Below are positions 25,201 to 32,603 of a DNA stretch of 64,000 nucleotides, piece after piece. Below the pieces are notes generated by a model. That model saw nothing but the letters and a program-made list of their open reading frames with translations. It made no database searches and was not told where the DNA came from. This DNA is from Dyadobacter jejuensis (GTDB lineage Bacteria > Bacteroidota > Bacteroidia > Cytophagales > Spirosomataceae), in contig NZ_QGDT01000002.1 of the NCBI RefSeq assembly GCF_003149085.1, positions 503,508-567,507 of the forward strand, read 5' to 3'. A program made the position numbers and the translations under genes. Numbering within the stretch: the first letter of the stretch is position 1; every line of letters starts with the position of its first letter.

Positions 25201-25465
25201 CGACAAGAAAAACATCCAGACCCAATCGAGGTTCTTACAAAATGCCAGCTACATCAGGGCCAAGAATATCACCCTGAATTACGATATACCACAGGGTGTA
25301 TTGGAAAGGATAGGCTTGAGTAGGGCGCAAATTTTTGTTTCGGGAATGAATCTATTCGAATTTTCGAAGATCCGTAAACCTCTGGATCCAGAGACCATCC
25401 AAACGCCCACCATTGAATATCCCATGCAACGTATCGGCACACTAGGGATCAACCTTTCATTTTAA
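22256..25465 (+). CDS. SusC/RagA-family TonB-linked outer membrane protein (first pair)
   Basis: A 1069-residue receptor with a signal peptide (residues 1-31). A carboxypeptidase-D regulatory-like domain at about 38-115 contains VTGTVVDNAGELLPGVSVVLK. The SusC signature VVVGYGTQQK is near 122-131, then a plug domain (FNIRGYESINGGSPLILVDN, DIESISVLKDASASAVYGAR) and a 22-stranded barrel ending in LGINLSF. It imports a ligand captured by its SusD partner, powered by TonB. The partner gene starts 53 bases downstream. No glycoside hydrolase follows, so the substrate cannot be named. Confidence 0.93.
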   Translation: MRTTLLFQNRNTSILLALLLWLGGSTVVFAKNSDLFSPKRQVTGTVVDNAGELLPGVSVVLKGSSQGTTTNSEGKFTLEVPDNNTILVFSFVGYQSKEVTVGNQSQLQVELTIEDQVLNEVVVVGYGTQQKVNLTGAVGVADAKRLENRPIANAGEGLQGVIPNLNVGVRNGDPSQATTFNIRGYESINGGSPLILVDNVPMDINLINPNDIESISVLKDASASAVYGARAAFGVVLVTTKSGKSGKVKVNFGTQLSMAKPIFNMDVVTDPYEFVQAWNTANERTFGNPAYGPDFVAATKKYSENPIPANEWGVVDGALQYYGYNNYQKSIMTDYAPTNQQDLSISGGGANSKYFFSLGRYSKDGYLRQNNEKFKRYNVLMKADFKVNDWLSFDEKVIFNSQHSDKPHFYNWDVNINSLARVKPIMPVQFPDLPFYIEPGDRDQYEQYIGKYFGGTNFFPYLLDGGRETFTKNDIWLTQGVTLTPIEGLKITGNFSYNLFNNMYQDVQSKVEIVDTDLNAANPISNGFSGDDWIENSDTYNQYYVLNAFAEYRFQNLGRHNLTAMVGFNQERGKNRSVYAQARSLITPQVTDLNATTGVQRTDGSKSHVALRGAFYRLTYNYDDRYLVEFNGRYDGTSRFPQDSRFGFFPSVSAGWRISNEKFMAGTINWLDNLKIRASYGTLGNQLLGSNYYPYVASLGTGQSPYMFSNSVIPYVSAAGLVSPTLTWESVTSQNIGLDLTLLKSRLDLSFDLYSRDTKDMLMNVNFPDILGTDAPKSNAADLRTKGWELALTWRDKIKSDWSYDVTLALSDATAQITKFENPSGALPNASQGIYYIGQNLGEIWGYETVGIFQSQDEVDQAPDQSRLGNNWRPGDIQYADLNGDGQISPGGNTLGDPGDRKVIGNSTPRYSFGINTSIAYKNFRLTAFFQGIGKADYSHGNGNWNWFFPFNAGHVENYYIKDSWSEDNRDAYFPAPHISTSDKKNIQTQSRFLQNASYIRAKNITLNYDIPQGVLERIGLSRAQIFVSGMNLFEFSKIRKPLDPETIQTPTIEYPMQRIGTLGINLSF

Positions 25466-25518
25466 GGAAATCCCACTGTCGATCCTGTATTGCTCATCCA
25501 TTTATAAATCAAGGTTTT

Positions 25519-27300
25519 ATGAAAAATATATTCTATAAATTAGTTACCGCCTGCCTATTGCTGGTGATCAGCAGTGCCTGCAACGACGAATTCCTCGAGC
25601 GTTACCCGCTTGACCAGGTCACGAATGGTACCTTCTGGAATTCCGAGAACGATTTGGCCGTTTACAACAACAGCATTTACAACCTAGTCCGTAATGACAT
25701 CGACGTACCTATCTTGATGGGTCATCACGATGGTTTTAACAGCCACTTTTCCAGTATTTGGTTCCAGGACGAATTTGCCGACAATATGGCGCCCCGTGCC
25801 CCCCGACATACCCGTTTCCAACAATTAAGAGCTGGAAAACATAATGTACCCTCCAACCCCGAATGGTTTGGATACCGGGGATGGAACTTCGTGAGAGCTA
25901 TTAATGTAGGGCTCGACAATTACGACCGCGCCTCTATTCCGCAAGCCGCCAAGGACAAATATATTGCCGAAGCACGGTTGTTTAGAGGGTGGTTTTATGC
26001 CGAAAAAGTAACTAAATTCGGTGATGTCCCCTTTGTGGAGCGGGAGCTGAATATCGACTCAGAAGAACTCTTTGCCGCTCGTACCCCCCGCAAGGAGGCT
26101 ATGGAAAAGGTGCTGGCCGACCTAAACTTTGCTTCCGAAAAGCTGCCCAACAACTGGGGCGACGGGAATGCTCCTGGCCGCCTCAACCGCTGGTGTGCCC
26201 TATTGGTAAAGGCTAGGGTATGCCTTTTTGAAGGAACCTTTCAGAAATACCATGGGGGTTCCGATGCCGACATGTGGCTGCAGGAAGCGGAAAAAGCCTC
26301 AAAAGAACTCATCGATAACGGCCCTTACCAGCTCTACAGCACCGGCGACCCCGCCAACGACTATAACGCCTATCACCATGTTCTTGACCTTACAGGCAAC
26401 CCCGAGGTAATGGCCTGGCGAAAATACAAGCTGGGGGTCTTCACCAATCATGTGCAGGCGTATTTCAGTTATTCGGGAGGCGCCTCTAAGAGCATGGTAG
26501 AGGATTACCTCTGCTCCGATGGCCTCCCCATCACCACCTCTCCCCTTTATAAGGGGGACGACAATTTCGAAGACCTCTTCGAAAACCGCGATCCACGCCT
26601 TCGCCAGACCGTACTGCACCCTGCCGATACCGAAAAGTACAAATATGATCGTGCCGACGGGCGTACCTACCCAAAATTGGAAGGCAATGAAGGAGGTGGA
26701 ATGAAAACTACCACAGGCTATCATATTATCAAGCATTATAATGCCGACGACCTCATCGGAAAGGCTTATAATACCGCAGAATCGCCCGCTATCATATTAC
26801 GGTTTGCCGAGGCCCTGCTCATCTATGCCGAAGCAAAAGCCGAATTGGGCACCATTACCCAGGCCGACTTGGACCTGTCGATCAATAAACTGAGAGATCG
26901 AGTGGCCATGCCTCACCTAGAAATGGGCAATATCCCCGTCGATCCACGGTATACCAGCGACGGAATATCGCCATTGATAGCCGAAATACGCAGAGAGAGA
27001 AGGGTAGAGATGTTTATGGAAGGACTCCGCTATACCGACTTACTGCGGTGGAAGCAAGGCAAAAAGCTCACCCAACCTACTATGGGCATGCGCTGGGATG
27101 CCGCTGCGGAAGCACGATTTGGCAAAACAACCATGGGAACTTCTGTAGACCCCCAATCGGGCAAGACCTATATCGACGTATACAAAGGTACCGACTGGGC
27201 CGTTCCGGTATTCGATGAGTCTAAGCACTACTTATGGCCCATCCCCTTGAATACCCTGGCGCAGAATCCGGCCATAGAACAGAACCCTGGCTGGGACTAA
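25519..27300 (+). CDS. RagB/SusD-family surface lipoprotein (first pair)
   Basis: A 593-residue lipoprotein (lipobox VISSAC, C21) with the SusD fold: N-terminal helical TPR-like region (YNNSIYNLVRNDID, RAINVGLDNYD, KYIAEARLFRGWFYAEKV) and the C-terminal hallmark (RRERRVEMFMEGLRYTDLLRW and HYLWPIPLNTLAQNP). It binds the ligand at the cell surface and closes over the SusC-like barrel encoded just upstream. It is longer than average by some 50 residues. A strong terminator follows, so the pair forms a complete two-gene unit without a SusE/F-like third gene. Confidence 0.93.
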   Translation: MKNIFYKLVTACLLLVISSACNDEFLERYPLDQVTNGTFWNSENDLAVYNNSIYNLVRNDIDVPILMGHHDGFNSHFSSIWFQDEFADNMAPRAPRHTRFQQLRAGKHNVPSNPEWFGYRGWNFVRAINVGLDNYDRASIPQAAKDKYIAEARLFRGWFYAEKVTKFGDVPFVERELNIDSEELFAARTPRKEAMEKVLADLNFASEKLPNNWGDGNAPGRLNRWCALLVKARVCLFEGTFQKYHGGSDADMWLQEAEKASKELIDNGPYQLYSTGDPANDYNAYHHVLDLTGNPEVMAWRKYKLGVFTNHVQAYFSYSGGASKSMVEDYLCSDGLPITTSPLYKGDDNFEDLFENRDPRLRQTVLHPADTEKYKYDRADGRTYPKLEGNEGGGMKTTTGYHIIKHYNADDLIGKAYNTAESPAIILRFAEALLIYAEAKAELGTITQADLDLSINKLRDRVAMPHLEMGNIPVDPRYTSDGISPLIAEIRRERRVEMFMEGLRYTDLLRWKQGKKLTQPTMGMRWDAAAEARFGKTTMGTSVDPQSGKTYIDVYKGTDWAVPVFDESKHYLWPIPLNTLAQNPAIEQNPGWD

Positions 27301-27321
27301 ACGCCCCGTATGCCATCTATA

Positions 27322-27366
27322 GGCCTTACTAGCAAAGCTATATTTGCTAGTAAGGCCGGTTTTTTT
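27322..27366 (+). terminator. Terminator of the first susCD unit
   Basis: A GC-rich stem of 15-16 bases (arm starting GGCCTTACTAGCAAA, partner ending in GCTAGTAAGGCC) is followed by GG and seven T. Confidence 0.92.
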
Positions 27367-27493
27367 GTAACCATCCTTAGTAAAATAATATACTATTATA
27401 AAATATTAACAAAAGAATTATCCTTAGCGCTGGACTAAAAGAAGGGAATACGTAACTTGTCGAAAAAAACCTAGTACTATTTCTTACCGATAC

Positions 27494-28726
27494 ATGAAAG
27501 ACCAAGTCAACCGTAGGGGGTTTATAAAAAAATCAAGTTTAGCCGCTCTGACGGCTGCATTAGGCACTAATATCGTTTTTGCCAAAAATTTGCCTGAAGG
27601 CTTTACACCCGTACTATTCGACGAAAAGGATGCCCTCAAGGGCAAGAGTACCGAGCTGATCGTACGAGGAGAACGCCCATGGAATGTAGAGTCGCTCCCT
27701 CATTTGTTAGACGAACGAATCACCAGCGTCAAGAACATGTTCATCCGTAATAACGGACTCATACCCGAAACAATAGACGTCAAAAACTGGAAACTAACCA
27801 TCGACGGAGAGTCGGTTAAAGCCCCAAAAACCTATACTTTAGAGGAGCTTAAAAAGCGTTTTAAAAAACATACCTACCAATTGGTAGTAGAATGTGGCGG
27901 CAATGGACGCTCAGGATACCAGCCGTCGACCTCCGGCAACCAATGGGACCAAGGTGCTGTACATTGTGCGCAGTGGTCGGGGGTCAGGCTTAAGGATATC
28001 CTCAACGACGTGGGTATTAAGGACGATGCGGTATATATAGGTTATCACAGTGCCGACTTACACCTGAGCCGCGACCCACAGAAAGAGGCCATCTCTAGAG
28101 GCGTGCCCATAGCCAAAGCTATGGAGGACGAAACCTTAGTAGCTTGGGAACTTAACGGTGCCGACATCCCCGAGTTCCATGGTATGCCGCTTCGCTTGGT
28201 AGTAGGAGGCTGGCCTGCCTCTACCTCTGGAAAATGGCTTGAGCGTATTTCTATTCGCAACAAGGTGCATGACGGCGCCAAGATGACCGGCCATAGCTAT
28301 AGAGTACCCCGCAACCCCGTAGTACCCGGAACCAGCATTCCCGAAACCGATGAGTATTATAAGATCATCGAATCGATGCCCGTCAAATCGAATATTACAT
28401 TTCCTAAAACCGGAGCTATAGTAGAAGTAGGAGCTACCACGCCCATTCGCGGACACGCCTGGGCAGGAGACCTGAAGGTTGCTAAAATGGAAATTTCTAT
28501 TGACTTCGGTGCTACCTGGCAGCCCTGTAAGCTAGAAGAGCCCGCCAATCGACTCGCATGGCAACACTGGAGTACAGAGGTAAAACTCCCTCAAAAGGGC
28601 TATTATGAGGTGTGGGCCAGGGCTACCGATGAGCACCAAGTGGCACAACCCATGGTTATTCCCGCCTGGAACCCAGGCGGCTATATCAATAACGCCTGCG
28701 AGCGGATAGCCATGAAGGCCGAGTAG
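27494..28726 (+). CDS. Sulfite oxidase-like molybdopterin enzyme (SorA type), Tat-exported
   Basis: A 410-residue protein with a twin-arginine signal (NRRGFIKKSSLAALTAALG, R7-R8). The molybdopterin domain of the sulfite oxidase family follows, with the Mo-ligating cysteine C134 in LVVECGGNGRSGY. A C-terminal Mo-co dimerisation domain (about 280-400) contains IRGHAWAGDLKVAKMEISID and YEVWARATDEH. No heme b5 domain is present, so electrons must leave to another protein. The c-type cytochrome starting 50 bases downstream is the natural acceptor, as in bacterial SorAB. The substrate may be sulfite; related enzymes of unknown substrate exist, so confidence is moderate for that point. Confidence 0.88.
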   Translation: MKDQVNRRGFIKKSSLAALTAALGTNIVFAKNLPEGFTPVLFDEKDALKGKSTELIVRGERPWNVESLPHLLDERITSVKNMFIRNNGLIPETIDVKNWKLTIDGESVKAPKTYTLEELKKRFKKHTYQLVVECGGNGRSGYQPSTSGNQWDQGAVHCAQWSGVRLKDILNDVGIKDDAVYIGYHSADLHLSRDPQKEAISRGVPIAKAMEDETLVAWELNGADIPEFHGMPLRLVVGGWPASTSGKWLERISIRNKVHDGAKMTGHSYRVPRNPVVPGTSIPETDEYYKIIESMPVKSNITFPKTGAIVEVGATTPIRGHAWAGDLKVAKMEISIDFGATWQPCKLEEPANRLAWQHWSTEVKLPQKGYYEVWARATDEHQVAQPMVIPAWNPGGYINNACERIAMKAE

Positions 28727-28776
28727 GCCCAGGAAAGAAATAGTACTGACGTACCAAACCTATTGACTTGCAAAAT

Positions 28777-29178
28777 ATGAAAATACTATTTGGAACCATC
28801 ACGGCTGGGCTTTTCGCTTGGTCGGTTTGGTTTGGCGGGCAACTCCCCGAGGCGACCGTGGCCATTAAAAATCAGACCATGGCCATGGACACGCTAAAGA
28901 AAGATGCGGAAAGTGGCTTGTATATGGACGAAAACTTGCATATCGTCAAGGCGATGTGTAGTAACTGTCATGCGACCACCATTATTAGCCAAAATAAGTT
29001 TACCCGAGAAGGATGGCTCGAGAAAATCAGGTGGATGCAAGCCAACCATAACCTATGGGAACTTGGCGAAACAGAGCCTGTCATACTCGATTACCTGGAG
29101 AAATATTATGGACCCTCGAAAAGCTATTCTAGAAGGGCCCCATTGACCGATATCGAATGGTATAGGTTAAAGCAATAA
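28777..29178 (+). CDS. Small c-type cytochrome, likely partner of the molybdoenzyme
   Basis: This 133-residue protein starts at the ATG at 28777 (an upstream TTG at 28768 is in frame but less likely). It has a signal anchor or peptide at residues 1-20 (ILFGTITAGLFAWSVWFGG) and one heme-binding motif, C-SN-C-H, in VKAMCSNCHATTIISQ. The motif NKFTREGWLEKIRWMQANHNLW follows, typical of the SorB-like cytochromes found after SorA-type genes. It should take electrons from the molybdenum enzyme to the respiratory chain. Confidence 0.85.
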   Translation: MKILFGTITAGLFAWSVWFGGQLPEATVAIKNQTMAMDTLKKDAESGLYMDENLHIVKAMCSNCHATTIISQNKFTREGWLEKIRWMQANHNLWELGETEPVILDYLEKYYGPSKSYSRRAPLTDIEWYRLKQ

Positions 29179-29189
29179 AAGTTTATCAC

Positions 29190-29225
29190 AATCGCCCCTG
29201 TCCGCTATTCCCGGCAGGGGCGATT
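29190..29225. terminator. Bidirectional hairpin between the cytochrome and PUL genes
   Basis: The arm AATCGCCCCTG (29190-29200) and its partner ending GGGGCGATT close a GC-rich hairpin of 11 or more pairs. No long T-run follows on the plus strand, so its strength as a classical terminator is uncertain. It separates the plus-strand cytochrome from the minus-strand operon. Confidence 0.6.
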
Positions 29226-29296
29226 ATGATTACTTCTACATATTGGGTAGTGCGTTGATCCAATACCTAAGGCGGTCTCAACAGGTTAATGCCCCA

Positions 29297-30850
29297 TTAG
29301 GGTCGAGGTTCGTATTCATGCACCACGATCTGATCTACATAAAGATCCATTTCGTTAACTACACGTAACAGGAAACGCCTTTGGGCAGTGGCCGAAGCAT
29401 TGAACTTTCCTTGAACCTCTACCCACTGCTGAAGGGGCAGCTTATTTTCTATAGGCTTGGCCCCTACTCCCCACCATTCATCCAATATAAAGAGGTCAAC
29501 TTTTGCTTTACCATCTTCATTATAGTTCATCCCTTCAAACCGCCATGGCGATCCATCTTTGGCTTTGTCGACATAGATCATCATCTTGACGGTGTAGGTT
29601 TTGTTAGCCTTCAGTTCCGCTTGGCCATTATAGCTCAGCGCCATGCCTTCCTGGGCTTTATTACGTATAAAAGCACTGTATTTACCCATAAATGGATTGT
29701 TTTGAGGGTAGCTCACACTGGAACCGTTAGCCCACCATGCCCCATTCTTCCACTCCTGTCCTCCCGACTCAAAGCCCGCTGCAAGAGCGGGAAGCAAGTT
29801 CACCACATCGAATTCTACTTTCTTATCTGTAAATGACGGAGCCTTCACGCCATCGGTAGTCGTGATACCACCCGCCTGATAGCTTACTACAATTTGATCA
29901 CTATTGTATAGCTTGGCTTCACTCAGTGAAAGTAAAACTAGGTTTTTCTGGGAAGCATGAAGACTCGCCTGTAGTACCGTTGGCTCCCATACCTTTCCAT
30001 TATTCTCTATGCGTACTTTAAAATTCGCTGCGTCGGCTTTTGGGTCCTGTAAGTCACGACTAAACTTAAGCGCCACTTTATTATCACTGGCATAGAGGCG
30101 GTCGATGGTGACGGGATCGGTAGAAGGCACAATTCTTATAAAATTCTCTAGGAGGAGGGTATCTCTACCAGCCGGCCTATTCCTATAGGCGATAAGTCGT
30201 GCCGAATAATCGCCCAGTTGGCTATAACGAACGTCAATGGTCGGTACAGCCGGTGCACCTCCTGCCTGGGCCGGATCACCTCCTGCCAGGTTCCAGTCGA
30301 AGGTATCAGGCTCGCCCAGCGATGTTTGAGTAAAACGGATGGTCCTACCTGCAAACACCTCATTGACGGCCCCGGGAGCCATATTGAGCGGAGGACCAGG
30401 GACCCCATTTTTATCTAAAACCTGGGCGGTAAACTGCGCCTTCACCTTTTCTAGTACCTTCACCTGAAAAGTGGTATCTTGAATCATAGCACGCGTTGTG
30501 TTACCTACAAACACCTCTCCATTGAACTCCTGATGCAGCTTTACGGCAATGATTCCGGGTTGGTTGAATACTATCTTAATATTATCCAAAGTGGAAGTCC
30601 GGTCATTATCACTCCCTACGATATCCACCCCAGCGTCGGGCAAGGTCCACTCTCTTCTGACCACCCCTCGCGACAGATCCCCGAAAGAAATCTCCCCACC
30701 AACTTCGACCGTATTGCCGAAATCCATCTGGGAGTTCACCACGAGCATATGATTATTTTCGGCCATAGGAGGTTCATACGCATTCTTACAAGCGGATAGC
30801 CCCCATACAATTCCCCCTGCTAAGGTCAGCCATTTTGATATTGTTTTCAT
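29297..30850 (-). CDS. SusE/F-position surface lipoprotein with PKD and sugar-binding-like domains
   Basis: This 517-residue lipoprotein (lipobox WGLSAC, C21) follows the SusD-like gene in the same operon. It has at least two PKD/Ig-like repeats (about 35-130 and 130-240, with RREWTLPDAGV and FDWNLAGGDP), an Ig-like/SwmB-like part (about 245-345, DRLYASDNKVALKFSRDL) and a C-terminal jelly-roll resembling a carbohydrate-binding module (about 350-517, aromatic segments EWKNGAWWANGSS and ILDEWWGVG). It probably holds glycan at the cell surface and passes it to the SusCD complex. No catalytic motif was found. Confidence 0.75.
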   Translation of the reverse strand: MKTISKWLTLAGGIVWGLSACKNAYEPPMAENNHMLVVNSQMDFGNTVEVGGEISFGDLSRGVVRREWTLPDAGVDIVGSDNDRTSTLDNIKIVFNQPGIIAVKLHQEFNGEVFVGNTTRAMIQDTTFQVKVLEKVKAQFTAQVLDKNGVPGPPLNMAPGAVNEVFAGRTIRFTQTSLGEPDTFDWNLAGGDPAQAGGAPAVPTIDVRYSQLGDYSARLIAYRNRPAGRDTLLLENFIRIVPSTDPVTIDRLYASDNKVALKFSRDLQDPKADAANFKVRIENNGKVWEPTVLQASLHASQKNLVLLSLSEAKLYNSDQIVVSYQAGGITTTDGVKAPSFTDKKVEFDVVNLLPALAAGFESGGQEWKNGAWWANGSSVSYPQNNPFMGKYSAFIRNKAQEGMALSYNGQAELKANKTYTVKMMIYVDKAKDGSPWRFEGMNYNEDGKAKVDLFILDEWWGVGAKPIENKLPLQQWVEVQGKFNASATAQRRFLLRVVNEMDLYVDQIVVHEYEPRP

Positions 30851-30865
30851 ATTGCGTTCAAACGA

Positions 30866-32584
30866 TTATTTTTTTAGATTAGGATTGGATTGTACCTCCC
30901 CAGTAGGAATAGGCAGATAGTCGTGAGCAGCCGGATTATAGGCCGTACTCGCCACAGTAAAATCGGGCCGAATTCGTTCCCGGATAAATAAGGGAGCGAC
31001 TGGATTCTTGAGGTCAATATTCTTTTGTCTCCACTCCTCCTCTACCCGAAGTTCTGTAAAGATCTCCTTAACGATCCCCCAACGTACTAGGTCGTACCAG
31101 CGATGCCCCTCAAAGGCGAGTTCCACAGGACGCTCTACCCTTTGTAAATGGGTCAGCAGCACCCCCGCATCGGGAGCCAAATAGGTCCTTGCCCCTTTGA
31201 TGTACGAACGGTGCAACAAAGGTATTTTGCCCCCATTTTTATCCATATACTGGGCTAAAGTGACTACTCCCGCCCTTTTTCTGACGATGTCGATAGCAGC
31301 CATTGCCTCGCTAACTCCCGCATTTCCATCTCTATTGAGAATAGCCTCCGCATACATCAAGTAGATATCAGCCAATCGAATATGTCGGAAATTGATACCA
31401 GAGCGCTGATATACCGCATCTTCTTGTGTCCAGTGGTACCAGTTGGTGTATTTCTTTACATAGGCACTCTGCCCAAAGGCCCAGCCTGGTTTTTTGCCAA
31501 TAGGAAGCTGATAATACAGGCCATCCCCATTGATAGGCACTATAGAAGCATAGGTACGTGCCGATTGCTTACGACCTTCATTAATAGGACTTGAAGCATC
31601 AGGCTCGTCATTGACGAATAACTCATGAGCATAGTACGATGGAAGTGTGGTGTTATAGGCTCCAAAGCTTAGTTGACCTAATGCTACGGCCATCCCACTC
31701 GCCTCAGCCCCTTTTTCATAAATATTATCGTCTACAATTCCAGAGTTCACCCCAGGCTTAAGCGCATTACTAAATGATACCTCAAAAATAGATTCAGCAT
31801 TATGTTCCTTTTCATCGGTAAAATTATCCAGATAATTGGGCATCAGGCTATATACCTTGGAATCGACCACTGCTTTAAAGAACGTAGCGGCCTCCGCCCA
31901 GTTCTTTTGATACAAATGAACTTTTCCTAGCATCGACATGGCCGCACCCCAGGTAACTCTCCCCAAATCCTTAGCATTTGTCCATCGCTTTGGCAGATTT
32001 TCGGAGGCATAAGTCAAATCGGGAAGAATCACCTGCTGATAAACCTCCTCTTGGCTAGAGAATGCCTTCGAAAAATCTGCATCTTCCTTGGCAACATCTA
32101 GTTGAATTACGGCTCCATCGTAGGAATTGACCAACCAAAAGTAAAACATGGCACGTAAGAAACGTGCTTGTCCGCCGAGCACTTTCTTGTCCTGTTCGGT
32201 CAGGTCTATCCCTTCCTTTTTCAAATTCTCAATCACCTGATTGGCCCGAAACACCCCTACGTAGAGTTGATTCCAGCGTTGGGAGACATACTCGGTATTG
32301 TCGTTGAAGGTCAGGTTTCGAAAGGCGATTTCACTGTACCAGGACTCCGTGCCGGCAAGGTCGCCCCTGCACATATCGTTGGACAGACTTTTGCCGCTAA
32401 CCGCATCAAATTGTAAGGCACTGTAAACGCTCGCCAGCCCAGACTGGAACTGGCTAGGTGTCTGCCAATAGGTATCGGTAGTGATGGTATTTGGGTTTTT
32501 TAAGGTCAAAAACTCATCCTGTTGGCATCCCTGCCCTACCATCAGGAGCCCCAGTAGGAGCCCTATTATTTGAATACTTCTCAT
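30866..32584 (-). CDS. RagB/SusD-family surface lipoprotein (second pair)
   Basis: A 572-residue lipoprotein (lipobox VGQGC, C20). SusD features are LGGQARFLRAMFYFWLV in the N-terminal helical part, RLADIYLMYAEAILNRDG, the arm ERPVELAFEGHRWYDLVRWG near the C-terminus and the ending DYLPIPTGEVQSNPNLKK. It is encoded 19 bases downstream of the SusC-like gene and 15 bases upstream of the PKD lipoprotein, so the three form one operon on the minus strand. It should capture the glycan or oligosaccharide taken up by this system. Confidence 0.93.
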   Translation of the reverse strand: MRSIQIIGLLLGLLMVGQGCQQDEFLTLKNPNTITTDTYWQTPSQFQSGLASVYSALQFDAVSGKSLSNDMCRGDLAGTESWYSEIAFRNLTFNDNTEYVSQRWNQLYVGVFRANQVIENLKKEGIDLTEQDKKVLGGQARFLRAMFYFWLVNSYDGAVIQLDVAKEDADFSKAFSSQEEVYQQVILPDLTYASENLPKRWTNAKDLGRVTWGAAMSMLGKVHLYQKNWAEAATFFKAVVDSKVYSLMPNYLDNFTDEKEHNAESIFEVSFSNALKPGVNSGIVDDNIYEKGAEASGMAVALGQLSFGAYNTTLPSYYAHELFVNDEPDASSPINEGRKQSARTYASIVPINGDGLYYQLPIGKKPGWAFGQSAYVKKYTNWYHWTQEDAVYQRSGINFRHIRLADIYLMYAEAILNRDGNAGVSEAMAAIDIVRKRAGVVTLAQYMDKNGGKIPLLHRSYIKGARTYLAPDAGVLLTHLQRVERPVELAFEGHRWYDLVRWGIVKEIFTELRVEEEWRQKNIDLKNPVAPLFIRERIRPDFTVASTAYNPAAHDYLPIPTGEVQSNPNLKK

Positions 32585-32603
32585 ATCAAATTTTACTTTT
32601 ATA

